Part shown: positions 9,409 through 18,120 of the stretch, piece by piece
Position numbering within the stretch: position 1 is the first letter of the stretch
Layout: each line of letters starts with the position of its first letter
Origin: Ulvibacterium sp.
Lineage (GTDB): Bacteria; Bacteroidota; Bacteroidia; Flavobacteriales; Flavobacteriaceae
NCBI RefSeq assembly: GCF_028285715.1
Contig: NZ_JANQOO010000007.1
Coordinates: forward strand, 62,001-126,000
DNA length: 64,000 bases
Direction of reading: 5' to 3'
The notes under the pieces: model-generated
Databases searched by the model: none
Told to the model about the DNA's origin: nothing
Seen by the model: the letters and a program-made list of their open reading frames with translations, nothing else
Translations under genes and position numbers: made by a program

Positions 9409-10643
9409 TGAGTGCTATCTACATAGAAGCCTTTTCGGGCTTATCGGGTAATATGTTCCTGAGCGCCTTTTGCGAGTTGCTCGATGATTATCAGTCGCTG
9501 ATAGACTTGCCGAAGAAGTTGCATTTGCCCGATGCAAAAATCGAAATCAAGGAAGTTGATAAAAACGGTATTAATTGCAAGTATGTAGAGGTGCTGGATT
9601 TGAACCTGCGCGATGACTCAAATGAGCCAAAAGCACATGATCATGGACACTCACATCATCATGACCATAGTCATCATCACAGTGCACATCGCCATCTTTC
9701 GGATATACAAAAGCTTATAGATCATGCACATATTAGCGAGGGTGCAAAAAAGATAGCCCACGAGATTTTTTTGTTGATTGGCAAAGCCGAATCCAAGATT
9801 CATAAGATGCCGCTTGAAACCATTCACTTTCACGAAATAAGTGGTGTGGATTCGATTATCGATATTGTCGGAAATGCCGTTATGATCGATAAGCTCAAGA
9901 TTTCCCAGGTTTTTTGTACCCCGATCTGCACAGGTTTTGGTATGGTAAAAACCCAACATGGCATGCTGCCGATTCCGGCGCCCGCTACAGCTGAATTACT
10001 TCACGGGATGCAAATTTATTCCGGCAATGAAGAAGGGGAAAAGGTAACACCGACCGGGGCGGCAATTTTAAGATATCTCAATCCTGATTTCGAAAGCAAT
10101 ACATATGTCGCACAAAAAACGGCATATGGACCTGGAAAGAAGAATTTTAACCATCCCAACGTAGTAAGAATTTCCCTCATAGAGGAAAATGATTCCAATG
10201 GCAAAGATTCTTATATCCAACTAGAGACTTCAATAGACGATATGACGCCAGAATATCTTGGAACGGATTTTCAGCAAGGCCTTTTGGATGCCGGGGCAGT
10301 TGATTTTAGCATGTCACAGCAGTTAATGAAAAAAGGGCGATTCGGTTTTTTACTTCGTGTTATTCTCCCTGTAGCATCATTGACGAAAGTATCCAATTAT
10401 ATTTTTGACAGTACCACTACCATTGGACTACGCTATTATAACATAGACAGAATTGAGCTACCAAGAAAAAGACATCTAAAAGCTACACCTTTAGGAGAAG
10501 TTCACGTAAAAGAGGTTCGCACCCCTACGGATACTATAAAAGTAAAACCGGAATATGAGGATATCAAAAATTTGGCAGCAAGAAATGACCAGACGCCGAT
10601 TCAGGTTTTGAACAAAATAAATGTTAACCCTTTAAATTCTTAA
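9408..10643 (+). CDS. larC: Nickel insertion protein LarC (single fused reading frame)
   Basis: A 411-residue protein that inserts nickel into the pyridinium dithiocarboxylate to finish the NPN cofactor. The N-terminal EAFSGLSGNM corresponds to the DxxSGxSGDM family motif, with Asp to Glu and Asp to Asn changes. A histidine-rich stretch at residues 78-96 (13 His) is a likely nickel store or ligand. In L. plantarum larC is split into larC1 and larC2 and joined by programmed frameshifting; here it is one uninterrupted frame. The neighbours are larB (1-base overlap) and a 62-codon membrane peptide 2 bases downstream. No larA racemase gene lies in the window. Confidence 0.93.
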   Translation: MSAIYIEAFSGLSGNMFLSAFCELLDDYQSLIDLPKKLHLPDAKIEIKEVDKNGINCKYVEVLDLNLRDDSNEPKAHDHGHSHHHDHSHHHSAHRHLSDIQKLIDHAHISEGAKKIAHEIFLLIGKAESKIHKMPLETIHFHEISGVDSIIDIVGNAVMIDKLKISQVFCTPICTGFGMVKTQHGMLPIPAPATAELLHGMQIYSGNEEGEKVTPTGAAILRYLNPDFESNTYVAQKTAYGPGKKNFNHPNVVRISLIEENDSNGKDSYIQLETSIDDMTPEYLGTDFQQGLLDAGAVDFSMSQQLMKKGRFGFLLRVILPVASLTKVSNYIFDSTTTIGLRYYNIDRIELPRKRHLKATPLGEVHVKEVRTPTDTIKVKPEYEDIKNLAARNDQTPIQVLNKINVNPLNS

Positions 10644-10645
10644 AA

Positions 10646-10834
10646 ATGAAAAAAGCATTTTCAATTTTAGTTTTGGCATTATCTGCACAGATTATCAACG
10701 CCCACCCCAGTGTAGAAAATCATTCGCATGATTCCATACTTGGCCAATTGGCCTGGATAATACTCCCTTTAATTGCGATTATCGCCCTTGGTTCCTTCTA
10801 TTACCGAAAACAGGGAAAAAAAGGGTTGGAATAA
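10646..10834 (+). CDS. Small secreted/membrane peptide at the end of the lar operon
   Basis: A 62-residue protein starting 2 bases after the larC stop. Residues 1-19 look like a signal peptide ending in INA, followed by a short His-bearing segment (HPSVENHSHDS), one membrane helix (about residues 33-52) and a basic tail (YYRKQGKKG). The topology suggests a small inner-membrane protein with a periplasmic His patch. Its place in the operon suggests a link to nickel handling, but that is inference; I do not recognise a named family. Confidence 0.65.
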   Translation: MKKAFSILVLALSAQIINAHPSVENHSHDSILGQLAWIILPLIAIIALGSFYYRKQGKKGLE

Positions 10835-11320
10835 ACCATATTGCAAAGAGTAGGTTTCCTATTTGAACCCTGATAGTGCAATTAGTGATACAGCCTATTT
10901 TGCGCACCTCATTTTCCAACATTTGAAAATCCTTGATTATGTTATTCATCCATATCTAAAAAAGGATTTAAATCCCAGGATTCACCCTTTTGGCCCGGGT
11001 TTCAATTTACTTCTACTTGAGAGGAGAACCGTCCTTCAGGACAATTCTTACCAGGGTAAAACACGAAATCTTTGTTTCAAGAATTTCTTTTGTCCCCTGG
11101 GCTTAAAATCTACGTTGCCGTAGTCATACATTCAGACGGATTGCGTCCAATTCAAATGGTAAGTCAAAATCAATTCTGGATTATGGCAACTCATTTCGAA
11201 TTATGAAAACGGGAACGGACTAGTAGCCAATAAAAGACTTTCTCTATCAGAAGCATAAAACCAACCCGTTAAGAAGAGATTCCTAAAAACGAAAATAAAA
11301 CAACAACTTAAGCACCGATC
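10835..11320. other. Intergenic region, no gene seen
   Basis: A 486-base gap between the lar operon and the enolase-superfamily gene. An open frame from TTG at 10863 to 11123 has a composition unlike a protein (many Leu, Phe and Pro without pattern) and is dismissed. No clear TAnnTTTG box or T-tailed hairpin was found; a tiny GTCC-TTCA-GGAC hairpin occurs near 11030. Confidence 0.45.
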
Positions 11321-12700
11321 ATGAAAAATTCAAAAAATCAAGTTAACCGTAGAAATGCACTGAAAACACTAAGCCTTGGCTCCACAGCAGGAATTCTAGG
11401 TTTTTTTGGAAGTTCCGATACCAGGGCATCTACCCCGAAATCCCACGCTCCAACCCCGTCTTATACCATTGGAGTACAAGTCAAAATCACCAAAGTTAGG
11501 GCCATTATTACCGCACCTTACGGTACCAATCTGGTTATTGTAAAAGTAGAAACCGATCAAGGTGGTCTCTACGGATTGGGCTGCGCAACTTTCACCCAAA
11601 GGGCTCACACCGTAGTTTCGGCCATCGAAGAATACCTTGACCCTTTTTGTAAGGGTAAAAACGTTTCCAATATTGAAGATATATGGCAAACTGCTTATCA
11701 GAGTTCCTATTGGCGAAACGGACCCGTTTTGAACAATGCCCTAAGTGGCCTCGATCAAGCGCTCTGGGATATTAAAGGCAAAATGGCGGGTATGCCCGTA
11801 TATGACCTTTTGGGCGGAAAAGTTCGATTTGCCATTGACACCTATACCCATGCCTCCGGCAAATCCATAAGTGAGGTCATTGATAATGTAGCCAAGTACA
11901 AGGAGGAAGGCTTTAGAAATATCCGGATTCAATTAGGGGGTTATGGATCTACACACTTGGCGACCGATCCGGATTGGAAAAGGGCTGGTTTCGGAAGTCA
12001 AGGTGACCAGACCATTGATCCGCAGGCATACAAACGGGGAACGGTTGAAATGTTCAAAAAGGTTCGTGAAAAGTTTGGCGATGATATAGAGTTACTTCAC
12101 GATATGCACGAACGCCTTCAACCCATGGATGCCATCGATATGATAAAAAAGGTTGAGGAGTACAGACCTTTTTTTATAGAGGATCCCTTCTCTCCCGAGA
12201 ACATGGGCTGGTTTAATATGTTAAGGGAACACACAAGCGTACCCATTGCCATGGGTGAATTATTGAACAATCCACACGAGTGGCTGGAGCCTATGAAAAA
12301 TAGACAATACGATTACATAAGAATACATATTTCACAAATCGGGGGAATCACCCCGGCCATGAAAGTGGCAAGGTTAGGGGAATGGTTTAATGTAAGGACT
12401 GCATGGCACGGTCCTGGCGATACTTCGCCAGTTGGGCATGCTGCCAATGCACATATTGATTATGCTATTTGGAATTTTGGTGTTCAAGAGGCCGCCAGGG
12501 TCATCAGAACTCCAGAGGATAAGGTGCTCGAGGTATTTCCTGGAATGCCTACTGTAACGAACGGTTATATGTCCGTAAATGAAAAACCTGGATTGGGAAT
12601 CGACATCAACGAAAAGTTGGCCAAGAAATATCCTCCGGTCGTCTACAATTACAATTGGACCCAACTTCGTGGAGAAGATGGCACACCAATTCGGCCGTAG
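11321..12700 (+). CDS. Tat-exported mandelate racemase / mannonate-dehydratase-like enolase-superfamily protein
   Basis: A 459-residue protein with a twin-arginine signal (NRRNALKTLSLG at residues 9-20, hydrophobic to about 30). Residues 55-165 form the capping domain and 170-440 the TIM barrel. The Mg2+ ligands are visible as D261 (in DMHERL), E287 (IEDPF) and E313 (GELL), with H363 (AWHGPGDTSP) as the likely general base. The combination resembles the ManD/RspA branch, which dehydrates sugar acids such as D-mannonate, although many members are inactive on known acids. A Tat signal on this family is unusual and places acid-sugar chemistry in the periplasm. Confidence 0.82.
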   Translation: MKNSKNQVNRRNALKTLSLGSTAGILGFFGSSDTRASTPKSHAPTPSYTIGVQVKITKVRAIITAPYGTNLVIVKVETDQGGLYGLGCATFTQRAHTVVSAIEEYLDPFCKGKNVSNIEDIWQTAYQSSYWRNGPVLNNALSGLDQALWDIKGKMAGMPVYDLLGGKVRFAIDTYTHASGKSISEVIDNVAKYKEEGFRNIRIQLGGYGSTHLATDPDWKRAGFGSQGDQTIDPQAYKRGTVEMFKKVREKFGDDIELLHDMHERLQPMDAIDMIKKVEEYRPFFIEDPFSPENMGWFNMLREHTSVPIAMGELLNNPHEWLEPMKNRQYDYIRIHISQIGGITPAMKVARLGEWFNVRTAWHGPGDTSPVGHAANAHIDYAIWNFGVQEAARVIRTPEDKVLEVFPGMPTVTNGYMSVNEKPGLGIDINEKLAKKYPPVVYNYNWTQLRGEDGTPIRP

Positions 12701-12898
12701 TATAAATTATAGCTAATGATATAGATGTAAGTTGAAATTTTCCAAATACAACGAAAAAGGCAGGTTTTTGAATTGGCATGTAGGCTTTCAACGAATAAGG
12801 ACAAGGGTGGTTAAAATTTGTGCCCAGCCTCTTCCAACCCTAGCATTGTATTCGAGAATTATTATCTTGGGTTTTGGCATAAAGAATCCGTAAATAAC

Positions 12899-12932
12899 CC
12901 CTATGTTGTTTTTATTGTCCGAATAACATAGG
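12899..12932. promoter_or_regulatory. Perfect inverted repeat just upstream of the mutarotase-like gene
   Basis: Arms CCTATGTT (12899-12906) and AACATAGG (12925-12932) are perfectly complementary, with an 18-base spacer. The right arm ends 15 bases before the ATG at 12948. It could be a dimeric repressor operator or a hairpin affecting translation. There is no T-run, so it is not an intrinsic terminator. Confidence 0.4.
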
Positions 12933-12947
12933 TTTAAAAATAGTAAA

Positions 12948-13919
12948 ATGGAGAAATTAAAGAATTGGCTAAGTTCCGTGTTTTATTTATTTTTTTTAGG
13001 CGGTATCGGTCAAGAGGTTCCTCAAGCTCATATCTCAAATGGCTTGATCAAAGCCATGATATACTTACCTGACGAACACAAGGGCTACTATCGTGGTACC
13101 CGTTTTGATTGGTCTGGAGTAATGCCCATGCTTGAGCATGGAGGACACTCTTATTTCGGAAAATGGTTCAAAAAATATGACCCAAAAGTTCATGAGTCTG
13201 TAATGGGCCCAGTGGAAGAATTTGGACCTATCGGGTACGACAAGGCGAAAATTGGAGCCAGTTTCCTCAAAATCGGAGTTGGGACCCTTCGGAAACCAGA
13301 GGAACCAAAGTATTCCAGTTTCAACACCTATGAAATTCAAGATGCAGGGGAATGGAAAGTGGAGCATCTCGCAAACGAGATTTCTTTTAAACATGTACTA
13401 AATGACCGACCCTATTCCTACGAGTATCAAAAAGTGATCCGTTTATCTCCCGAAACATCCGAAATGGTAATAACCCATAGCCTTACCAATAATGGGGACA
13501 ATAAGATTGCAACCGAGGTGTATAACCATAATTTTTTCTTTCTGGATAGCTTAAATATTGGCCCTGGTTATGTAGTGCGGTTTCCATTCAAAATTGTTAG
13601 CCAAGGAAAGATAAATGGAGTCGAAAAATTCGTAAAAATAGAGGGTAAGGAAATTGAATTTATCAAAAAACTTGGCAAAAAGGATTATGTCTATATCGGA
13701 GAAATTACAGGTTTTGATAACAATGGTAGCGGTTATGAAATCTGGGTAGAGAATAGAAGTTCGGGCGCAGCTGTGAAAATTACATGCGACAGACCAATAT
13801 CCCGCCTAGTTTTTTGGTCAGCCCAAAAAGCAGTTTGCCCGGAACCCTATATTGACCTCGATATTGCACCAGGCGCTACGGCAACTTGGACTATTACATA
13901 TGACTTTTACCAACTTTAA
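12948..13919 (+). CDS. Secreted galactose-mutarotase-like (aldose-epimerase-fold) protein
   Basis: A 323-residue protein with a hydrophobic N-terminus (residues 8-22). The mostly beta sequence contains YNHNFFFLD near residue 195 and a C-terminal EPYIDLDIAPGATATWTITY, both typical of the galactose-mutarotase / aldose 1-epimerase beta-sandwich. Such proteins interconvert sugar anomers or act as non-catalytic sugar binders. It stands alone between the Tat dehydratase and the convergent isomerase gene, which fits a periplasmic sugar-processing role. The exact activity is uncertain. Confidence 0.6.
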   Translation: MEKLKNWLSSVFYLFFLGGIGQEVPQAHISNGLIKAMIYLPDEHKGYYRGTRFDWSGVMPMLEHGGHSYFGKWFKKYDPKVHESVMGPVEEFGPIGYDKAKIGASFLKIGVGTLRKPEEPKYSSFNTYEIQDAGEWKVEHLANEISFKHVLNDRPYSYEYQKVIRLSPETSEMVITHSLTNNGDNKIATEVYNHNFFFLDSLNIGPGYVVRFPFKIVSQGKINGVEKFVKIEGKEIEFIKKLGKKDYVYIGEITGFDNNGSGYEIWVENRSSGAAVKITCDRPISRLVFWSAQKAVCPEPYIDLDIAPGATATWTITYDFYQL

Positions 13920-14073
13920 AAACCAACAGACCTACTTTAGGAGATTTCATTGGTACAATAACAATACGTAACCCATGTTGTGAATGGTTTCGCTTTGGTT
14001 TTGACTCATTTGTTTTCTGATGGATAAAAGATTTCTTTTCTTAGCTTTCTCGAAGTTGCCTTCCTTCAACAGG

Positions 14074-15021
14074 TCATTCTTCAAATGACTTAACGAATTT
14101 TTCAATGAGATGCTTCGTCATCGTAATTCCTTTTTTCCTGGGAAGAGCTTCACCAAAATATTCCACCGCGACATAACCTTTATATTCAAAATCGGCCAAG
14201 ATTTGTAGCATTTTGAAGTAATCTACATTGGTTTCATTTCCAGCTTCATCAAAATCAACCGACTTTGCACCAACAGACTTTATATGAGGCGCTAAGATTT
14301 TATATCCTTTATATGGGTCAGGGTACATTTTTAATGGTTCATGCTCCATTCGCCATTCAGTAAAGTCCCCAAGAATGCCACAGTTTTTCATCCCTACGGT
14401 CTTTATCAATTCCAAAAGCCAATCTGGGTCCGAAGAATACCCGTTGTGGTTTTCAATAAGCAATTCCATATTATGCTTTTCGGCATACTCGGCCATACTA
14501 GAGACTCCCTCTACGGCATATTTCAACTTTTCCGTGCGAGATATGGTAATCCTGTCGGCACATACTATGCGCATTTGGTAACATCCCAGGAATTTGGCAG
14601 CTTCCAACCATGTTTGGTATTTTTTTATGGCTTTCCTTCGCTTGTTTTTATTGGTATCCGCAATATCTCCCAAGGCACCGCAGAGCAACAAGGTATGTAT
14701 TACCCCGGCTTCGTCCGCCCTTTTCTTCATTTTGGTCAATAGACCTTGATTGGGCAGCTCTCCCGGGAAATGAAGATTATCCTGTTCAATGGCTTTGAAT
14801 CCCAATTCCCTGGCAACCATGGGATAGTCCATAAGTTGGATACCCTGGGCATCCGGATTACCGGCCGGTTTTCGCATTAGTGACCATGGCGCCAATGAAA
14901 GTTTGAAAGAAGGCTTTACAAATGAAAAATCGAGCTCCGGGTTTAACGACCCCGTTCGGATCGCCTTTGCCATAATAGGAGCCATTAAGGCGGTTGATAA
15001 CAAGAAGCTTCTTCGATTCAT
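14074..15021 (-). CDS. Tat-signal sugar phosphate isomerase/epimerase-like TIM-barrel protein
   Basis: A 315-residue protein with a twin-arginine-like leader (NRRSFLLS at residues 2-9 and a hydrophobic region to about 20). The rest is a xylose-isomerase-like TIM barrel (AP_endonuc_2 family) with the expected metal residues: E in AIEQDN, E in LLIENHNGYSSD, D in GILGDF, H in APHIKS and E in VAVEYFGE. Exported members of this family are common in Bacteroidota and are linked to sugar epimerisation or keto-sugar lysis. It is convergent with the mutarotase-like gene and 244 bases from the GH32 gene on the same strand. Confidence 0.8.
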   Translation of the reverse strand: MNRRSFLLSTALMAPIMAKAIRTGSLNPELDFSFVKPSFKLSLAPWSLMRKPAGNPDAQGIQLMDYPMVARELGFKAIEQDNLHFPGELPNQGLLTKMKKRADEAGVIHTLLLCGALGDIADTNKNKRRKAIKKYQTWLEAAKFLGCYQMRIVCADRITISRTEKLKYAVEGVSSMAEYAEKHNMELLIENHNGYSSDPDWLLELIKTVGMKNCGILGDFTEWRMEHEPLKMYPDPYKGYKILAPHIKSVGAKSVDFDEAGNETNVDYFKMLQILADFEYKGYVAVEYFGEALPRKKGITMTKHLIEKFVKSFEE

Positions 15022-15265
15022 TTTCGTGATTTGTTATTTGCCAATGAATTTGACAAATATTCAATTGGCCTGATCATAATCTCTCTTCAAAATACCTCTG
15101 CCGATTTATGAAATCCTTTTTTGACAGTACGGTCCTTTTACAAAGTCCCTCCTTCCTAGTCTTCCTTAATAGTTTCTTTTATTCACTTTTTGCGGAATGC
15201 AGAATAGGGCAGGCAGTGAACTTTTCAAATTAGAGAACCTTTGTTTTTTTGGAAGAGAGTAATCG

Positions 15266-16825
15266 CTACCAAATCCCTTTCACCCTGTGTATTTCAAAGT
15301 TCTTAAATTCCAAAATCGTATCCGAAGTGTTTTCAATATCCAATAGGGTATAATACTTGTTTGGAAACACCTGTGCGGTCATCACATACTGACCTTTATC
15401 GATAAATACTTCAACAGAGGAATGATCCAGTAGTATGCGTACTTCAAAGTCGTCCTTTGGCAGATGTTCAATAGGCATTTCTTGTACCCTATTCCCAAAG
15501 TTTTCTTGAAAACCCGTTTCTCCCGATTGGGTACGATCCAAATAGAAAATACTTCTTTCTGAATCGAGGGTCAATACCAATTGCTCCTCTTTATCGTTTT
15601 TAAAGACGAGCCGAAAATCCTTGGTCACAGTTGTAAATTCCACCTCTGCCTGGTTAAAATGGTCAAATGTAACGCTATCTTTTTCACCTGCTTTCAACCT
15701 TAGCGTTTTCTTTATTCCCTCTTCCCTTAGGTTTTCGAGACTAGCAACGGGGTAGTTGATCAAGCCATATGTATCTCCAACTTTTTTCAGGGAAAACTTT
15801 CTGGGGACCGTCATGGCACTGCGCCATTTTTCCGTGGGTGTGTCACGGGCATAGTCCCAATTGCTCATCCATCCAACAAAGATACGTTCATCGTTCGGTA
15901 CATTGTTATAGGTAATCCCCGCATAATTGTCCGTGCCCCAATCGATCCAGCGACTCTCCTTTTGATCGGAAGTAAATGTTTTTCCATCAAAATCACCTAT
16001 AAAATATTGTGTTCCACTTCCACCGTTGGGGGCTCCTGGGTTAATACTAATAATGAGCGCCCACTTCTTCTCATCCGTACCTTCCACCTGTAATTGAAAC
16101 AAATCCGGGCATTCCCAAACTCCACCATGCGCCCCTTGATCCTTTCCAAATTCGCCGGTCAATTCCCAATCCTTCAAATTTTTGGAGGTATAGAATTTGG
16201 CATGGTCTCCAGCCACCAGGGTCATAACCCAACTTTGAGATGGCTCGTGCCACATTACCTTGGGGTCACGAAAATCCCGGATACCTTCATTTCCCAATAC
16301 TGGGTTTCCCTCGAACTTTGTCCAGGTATCCCCATTATCAAGACTATATGCGATACCCTGGGTCTGAAAATCATCGCGCCCGGCTTTTTCGCCCTTCATA
16401 TCATGGTAGGTGAAAATAGCCACTAAGGCAGGATTCCCATCAGAACCAAAACCTGAAGTATTGTTTTCGTCCACCACTGCACTCCCAGAAAAAATAAAAC
16501 CTAGTTCATCAGGATATAGGGCTATAGGTTTGTGTTGCCAATGTACCAAATCTGTACTAACCGCATGCCCCCAGTGCATGGGGCCCCATACGATATCATC
16601 CGGATAATATTGATAAAAAAGATGATAAACACCTTGGTGGTAGACCAGTCCGTTCGGGTCGTTCATCCACATTTTCTCCGGAGAAAAATGAAATTGAGGT
16701 CGGTACGGCTCCATGTAGTAGTCGGTCTTGGCAGTATCCAAAATAGCTTTTTGTTCCTCCACTTTATTTTTGCAAGCTTGCAAAGCTATTAAAATAAAGA
16801 ACAGCCCAATTTTTAATTGCTTCAT
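15266..16825 (-). CDS. Glycoside hydrolase family 32 lipoprotein (levanase/fructanase type)
   Basis: A 519-residue GH32 enzyme that hydrolyses beta-fructosides such as levan, inulin or sucrose. The nucleophile is D56 in WMNDPNG, the transition-state stabiliser is D187 in FRDPK and the acid/base is E238 in WECPDLF. The N-terminal five-blade propeller is followed by a C-terminal beta-sandwich (from about residue 365). The signal peptide has a lipobox (LQAC, C18), so it is an anchored lipoprotein. No SusC/SusD pair or fructokinase lies beside it, so its utilisation locus is incomplete here. Confidence 0.93.
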   Translation of the reverse strand: MKQLKIGLFFILIALQACKNKVEEQKAILDTAKTDYYMEPYRPQFHFSPEKMWMNDPNGLVYHQGVYHLFYQYYPDDIVWGPMHWGHAVSTDLVHWQHKPIALYPDELGFIFSGSAVVDENNTSGFGSDGNPALVAIFTYHDMKGEKAGRDDFQTQGIAYSLDNGDTWTKFEGNPVLGNEGIRDFRDPKVMWHEPSQSWVMTLVAGDHAKFYTSKNLKDWELTGEFGKDQGAHGGVWECPDLFQLQVEGTDEKKWALIISINPGAPNGGSGTQYFIGDFDGKTFTSDQKESRWIDWGTDNYAGITYNNVPNDERIFVGWMSNWDYARDTPTEKWRSAMTVPRKFSLKKVGDTYGLINYPVASLENLREEGIKKTLRLKAGEKDSVTFDHFNQAEVEFTTVTKDFRLVFKNDKEEQLVLTLDSERSIFYLDRTQSGETGFQENFGNRVQEMPIEHLPKDDFEVRILLDHSSVEVFIDKGQYVMTAQVFPNKYYTLLDIENTSDTILEFKNFEIHRVKGIW

Positions 16826-16873
16826 TTTATTTTAGGATTAGCTGAACAATTCTAGGGAACACCTCTAAAATAG

Positions 16874-16881
16874 TATCTTTG
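16874..16881 (+). promoter_or_regulatory. Candidate -7 box of the rhodanese-arsenosugar gene cluster
   Basis: TATCTTTG matches the Bacteroidota -7 consensus TAnnTTTG exactly and ends 21 bases before the ATG at 16903. No clear TTG -33 element is present at the usual distance, so the call rests on the -7 box and its position. Confidence 0.5.
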
Positions 16882-16902
16882 TATGTATAATTGTGAAATA
16901 GC

Positions 16903-17397
16903 ATGAGATTTCTTTTGGGCGTATTCCTATTTTTGGCCTTTCCCCTAAATACCTTGGGCCAAAATAGGCTAGACCGTGCACTCAAAGAGTTCAACACGGA
17001 AAGCGTTCCCTATATATCTTTAAAAGAAGCCACCCTGCTGGACAGTGTTCTATACCTGGATACCCGGAAAAGGAAGGAATATGATGTAAGTCATTTGAAA
17101 GATGCCATTTGGGTAGGTTACGAAATGTTCGATGCCCAGGATGTAAAGACCAAAATTACGAACAAGGATGCCAAAATCATTGTGTATTGTTCCATTGGCG
17201 TGCGATCGGAGGATATCGGCGAAAAATTGGTGAAATTGGGGTATCTCAATGTTAAAAATCTATATGGTGGGATTTTCGAATGGAAAAATAAAGGATATCC
17301 CGTTTATGACGACCAAGGGAGGGAAACTGAAAAAGTACACGCCTTTGACAAGCATTGGGGCAAATTATTAAAGGCCGGTGAAAAAGTATATGATTAA
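16903..17397 (+). CDS. Secreted single-domain rhodanese-like sulfurtransferase
   Basis: A 164-residue protein with a signal peptide (residues 1-19, cleavage after TLG) and one rhodanese domain. The active loop is CSIGVRSE with persulfide cysteine C96, and the CH2-like motif YLDTRKRKEYDVSHLKDA precedes it. It likely moves sulfur or handles thiols or arsenic-like oxyanions in the periplasm. It opens the gene series rhodanese, TIGR04282-type glycosyltransferase, nucleoside phosphorylase and TIGR04283-type glycosyltransferase, where a rhodanese is a frequent companion. The physiological acceptor is unknown. Confidence 0.85.
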   Translation: MRFLLGVFLFLAFPLNTLGQNRLDRALKEFNTESVPYISLKEATLLDSVLYLDTRKRKEYDVSHLKDAIWVGYEMFDAQDVKTKITNKDAKIIVYCSIGVRSEDIGEKLVKLGYLNVKNLYGGIFEWKNKGYPVYDDQGRETEKVHAFDKHWGKLLKAGEKVYD

Positions 17398-17505
17398 AGG
17401 TTTAACCCTAAGATTACATATCGCTCCTACGCCATAGGCAAAGGCATTTCGTACTTCATTTTCCAGCAAAAAAAAAGAATAGTATTAAAGACTACCCGTT
17501 ACAAT

Positions 17506-18120
17506 TTGACAAATTCCAAAAATTTACTCCTCATTTTTACGCGTAACCCAGAACTGGGAAAATGTAAGACCCGTTTGGCAGCAACCATCGGTGATACCAA
17601 TGCCTTGGAGGTCTATAAATTTCTCTTACAACATACGGCAAGCATCACTCATAGGCTAAACGTCCATAAAAAAGTGTACTACTCTGAATCCATTTGGGAG
17701 AATGATGTCTGGGATGAAAAGAGATATGATAAAAGGGCGCAACAGGGCGTTAACCTAGGGGAGCGTATGGCTAGGGCATTTTCCGAAGGATTCAATAACG
17801 GTTTTGAAAAAATCGTTATCATCGGAAGCGATATGCTCGATTTATCCCAATCCGACATAGAAAATGCCTTTGCCACCTTGGAAGAAAATGATTTTGTCAT
17901 TGGCCCGGCGGAGGATGGTGGTTATTATTTGTTGGGAATGAAGTATTTTAAGCCCCAACTCTTCAAAGGGAAGCAGTGGGGAAAAGATACCGTATTCGCG
18001 GATAGTATGGCCAATCTACAAAGCGAAAAAGTAAGTGTTTTACCCATCAAAAACGATATCGATGTTTATGAGGATGTCAAGGACATAGAGGCCTTTCAAC
18101 CCTTTTTAAAGCAACAATGA
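17506..18120 (+). CDS. TIGR04282-type (DUF2064) arsenosugar-associated glycosyltransferase
   Basis: A 204-residue nucleotide-sugar-transferase-like protein. The signs are LLLIFTRNPELGKCKTRLA at the N-terminus (GT-A-like nucleotide binding), IIGSDMLDLS at about residue 105 and GPAEDGGYYLLG at about residue 140. The start is set at TTG because no ATG precedes the conserved first strand. It overlaps the next gene by ATGA. In genomes with arsM and arsS this family is assigned to arsenosugar biosynthesis, adding or processing the sugar unit; that role is inferred from context. Confidence 0.82.
   Translation: MTNSKNLLLIFTRNPELGKCKTRLAATIGDTNALEVYKFLLQHTASITHRLNVHKKVYYSESIWENDVWDEKRYDKRAQQGVNLGERMARAFSEGFNNGFEKIVIIGSDMLDLSQSDIENAFATLEENDFVIGPAEDGGYYLLGMKYFKPQLFKGKQWGKDTVFADSMANLQSEKVSVLPIKNDIDVYEDVKDIEAFQPFLKQQ

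Noticed and set aside
9651-9959. Minus-strand 102-codon frame inside larC
   Set aside because: It mirrors the His codons of larC (ending in Met/Val repeats) and is a shadow frame.
10863-11123. 86-codon plus-strand frame after the lar operon
   Set aside because: It begins at TTG, has an irregular composition with no family pattern, and no start or ribosome signal.
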